Assembly: GCA_947593895.1 (NCBI GenBank)
Contig: CANQDY010000054.1
Span: forward strand, 1-8,455
Origin: an uncultured Bacilli bacterium
GTDB lineage: Bacteria > Bacillota_I > Bacilli_A > RFN20 > CAG-449
DNA: 8,455 nt
Direction of reading: 5' to 3'
Part shown: in pieces, positions 7,299-8,455 of the stretch
Layout of the letters: each line of letters starts with the position of its first letter
Numbering within the stretch: the stretch's first letter is position 1
Notes under the pieces: model-generated
What the model was told of the DNA's origin: nothing
Databases searched by the model: none
Seen by the model: only the letters and a program-made list of their open reading frames with translations
Translations under genes and position numbers: made by a program

Positions 7299-7848
7299 AT
7301 AAAAAAACAAAATGGTTAATAAAAGTTAATGGAGTCGATGAATTAAGTTTAAAGTCAGTTTAAGTTGTTTTTCATTTAGCTTTACATTGAAAAATAGAGA
7401 TTATAAAACCTTAATTGAGTAAAGTGTAAAAAGTTAAAAACAATTAAATTTTTTAGTAAATGAGATGTTAAGCAAGAATAATTTAATTAAAAGTGAAAGA
7501 TTTTTTATTGATGAAAATTATAAAGAAGAAAAAGTTGATAAGGGAATTACAGACAAGTTTTAGTGGGTTTTAAATTTAATCAGAATTTAACTTTAGAAAT
7601 TAAAAATGATAATATTTCAATCGGAAAACTTTTATTCGCTTAAACTTAAGAGAAATAAATAAAATTGATTATTCAGATGAAAATGAATTTTATAGCCAAA
7701 ATTTTTGTGTTTTTATGGACGGATGGAGGAAAATAATATCGACTATAACAATCTCAAAATATAGACTATCAAAGTATTTTCTTAAATAAATAATTATTAT
7801 TAAATCTAAATTTTAAAAATATCATAAAGCAATATATTATTCATATAT
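7299..7848. other. 550-base stretch without an intact gene
   Basis: This gap holds the probable gene remnant at 7301-7789, described separately, and about 60 bases of almost pure A+T before the SpmA-like gene. There is no terminator after the methyltransferase stop. I see no strong promoter, although several TATA-rich runs occur just before 7849. Confidence 0.5.
7301..7789 (+). pseudogene. Remnant of a decayed protein gene, family unknown
   Basis: Coding-like stretches follow one another across the three plus frames, as expected after several indels and point stops. They are: frame 2, 7301-7363 (WLIKVNGVDELSLKSV, stop); frame 1, 7342-7563, reading SFTLKNRDYKTLIE, then stops at 7420 and 7435, then NEMLSKNNLIKSERFFIDEN up to TAG 7561; frame 3, 7542-7643 (FKFNQNLTLEIKNDNISIGK); and frame 2 again, 7613-7789 (LREINKIDYSDENEFYSQNF, then CVFMDGWRKII). 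Joined, they would encode roughly 150 residues, charged and mostly hydrophilic. I do not recognise the family. AT-rich noncoding DNA can mimic such fragments, so this is an inference from composition and continuity. Confidence 0.45.
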
Positions 7849-7854
7849 TTGAGT

Positions 7855-8415
7855 ATGAATAAAATTTTTGTTGGAATTATTTTACTATCGTTATTTTATG
7901 GCTTTTTAACAGGCCGTTATCAAGAGATGGCAAATGTAATATTAAGTTTGCCTGAAGAGAGTCTTAGTTTAGTTTGCACCTTAGTTTTTACGGCGACATT
8001 TTGGTCTGGAATTATGACAATTATGTATGATTCAGGTTTAATTCATCAGATTGCTAAAGCATTAGATCCGTTATTAAAACTTATTATGCCTAATTTGAAA
8101 GATCAAGAAGCAAAAAATTATATTGCAATGAATATATCGGCAAATATCTTTGAACTTGGTTTTGCAGCGACTCCAGCAGGATTAAAGGCAATGAAAAGAT
8201 TAAAAGCAATATCAACAGAACAAGATCCATTAATGGCTAGTGATGAAATGGTTACTTTTTTGGTTTTAAATACTGCAGGAGTAACGATTTTGCCAACAAC
8301 AGTAATGGCAATTAGACAAAAGTATGGTGCGGTTAATCCTGCAGATTTTTTATTGTTAGCTTTTAATTTCTCATCTAGTGCTTTTGCCATATATAAAGGA
8401 ACTCTTACTCTATAA
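7855..8415 (+). CDS. spmA: Spore maturation protein A-like membrane protein (nucleoside-recognition/Gate domain)
   Basis: The 186-residue product is close to SpmA length (about 195). Several hydrophobic segments (about 4-20, 36-57, 132-151, 164-180) mark an integral membrane protein. Family signatures are MNISANIFELGFAATPAGLKAM (92-113), matching the conserved MNISANxLGLGNAATPxGLKAM, and NTAGVTILPTTVMAIR (139-154), matching NTSxxTLIPTTVIAIR. In spore formers SpmA acts with SpmB in core dehydration; the domain is also found in non-sporulating bacteria, so a transport-like role is possible. I chose ATG 7855 because homologues begin at this point; TTG 7849 would add only two residues. Neither start has a Shine-Dalgarno sequence, since the upstream 25 bases are nearly all A and T. 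The usual partner spmB is not visible in the 40 bases that remain. The C-terminal YKGTLTL is less hydrophobic than expected, and a downstream frame stays open to the window end. Confidence 0.78.
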   Translation: MNKIFVGIILLSLFYGFLTGRYQEMANVILSLPEESLSLVCTLVFTATFWSGIMTIMYDSGLIHQIAKALDPLLKLIMPNLKDQEAKNYIAMNISANIFELGFAATPAGLKAMKRLKAISTEQDPLMASDEMVTFLVLNTAGVTILPTTVMAIRQKYGAVNPADFLLLAFNFSSSAFAIYKGTLTL

Positions 8416-8455
8416 GTTTTGCTTGCTGGTTCTCTTTTTTCTTCCATTTTTTACA

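Noticed and set aside
8118..8447. Minus-strand open frame of about 109 codons at the right edge
   Set aside because: It is the reverse shadow of the SpmA-like gene, has no ribosome binding site or domain, and the plus strand there has clear family signatures.

Overview
The window is strongly AT-rich, with AT-biased codon choice, TGG for tryptophan, no in-frame TGA, and Gram-positive style signal peptides, ribosome binding sites and promoters. This points to a low-GC Firmicutes/Bacilli or Mollicutes-related organism, probably an uncultured gut-type lineage. A SpmA-like protein fits a lineage with spore-forming ancestry. No genus can be named from the sequence alone. All supported genes are on the plus strand.

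Left part (1-5113) is a cell-surface locus. It opens inside a large modular extracellular protein whose start lies outside the window; the frame is open from base 2, so the ATG at 344 is internal. A gene-free stretch of about 800 bases follows, with a hairpin cluster near 1612-1681. A near-perfect sigma-A promoter (TTGACA, 16 bp, TGt-TATAAT) then drives a two-gene operon. The first gene encodes a small Ser/Thr/Glu-rich lipoprotein built almost entirely of low-complexity stalk with an in-frame 48-bp tandem repeat. The second encodes a 761-residue secreted protein of several beta-rich modules (trefoil-like, InlB-like, OB-fold-like, Ig-like, beta-sandwich). It shares OB-fold-like and terminal beta-sandwich architecture with the partial protein upstream. 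The operon ends at a strong intrinsic terminator.

Middle part (5164-7298) holds a complete but divergent enolase, whose ATG touches the last T of that terminator, and a class I SAM-dependent methyltransferase with its own extended -10 promoter.

Right part (7299-8455) holds about 490 bases that look like a decayed gene spread over all three plus-strand frames. It is followed by a SpmA-family membrane protein with no recognisable ribosome binding site. The last 40 bases show no supported gene.

The surface operon is a plausible adhesion or substrate-binding pair. The metabolic and housekeeping genes to its right appear to be independent transcription units. I found no CRISPR array, tRNA, rRNA or intact mobile element.
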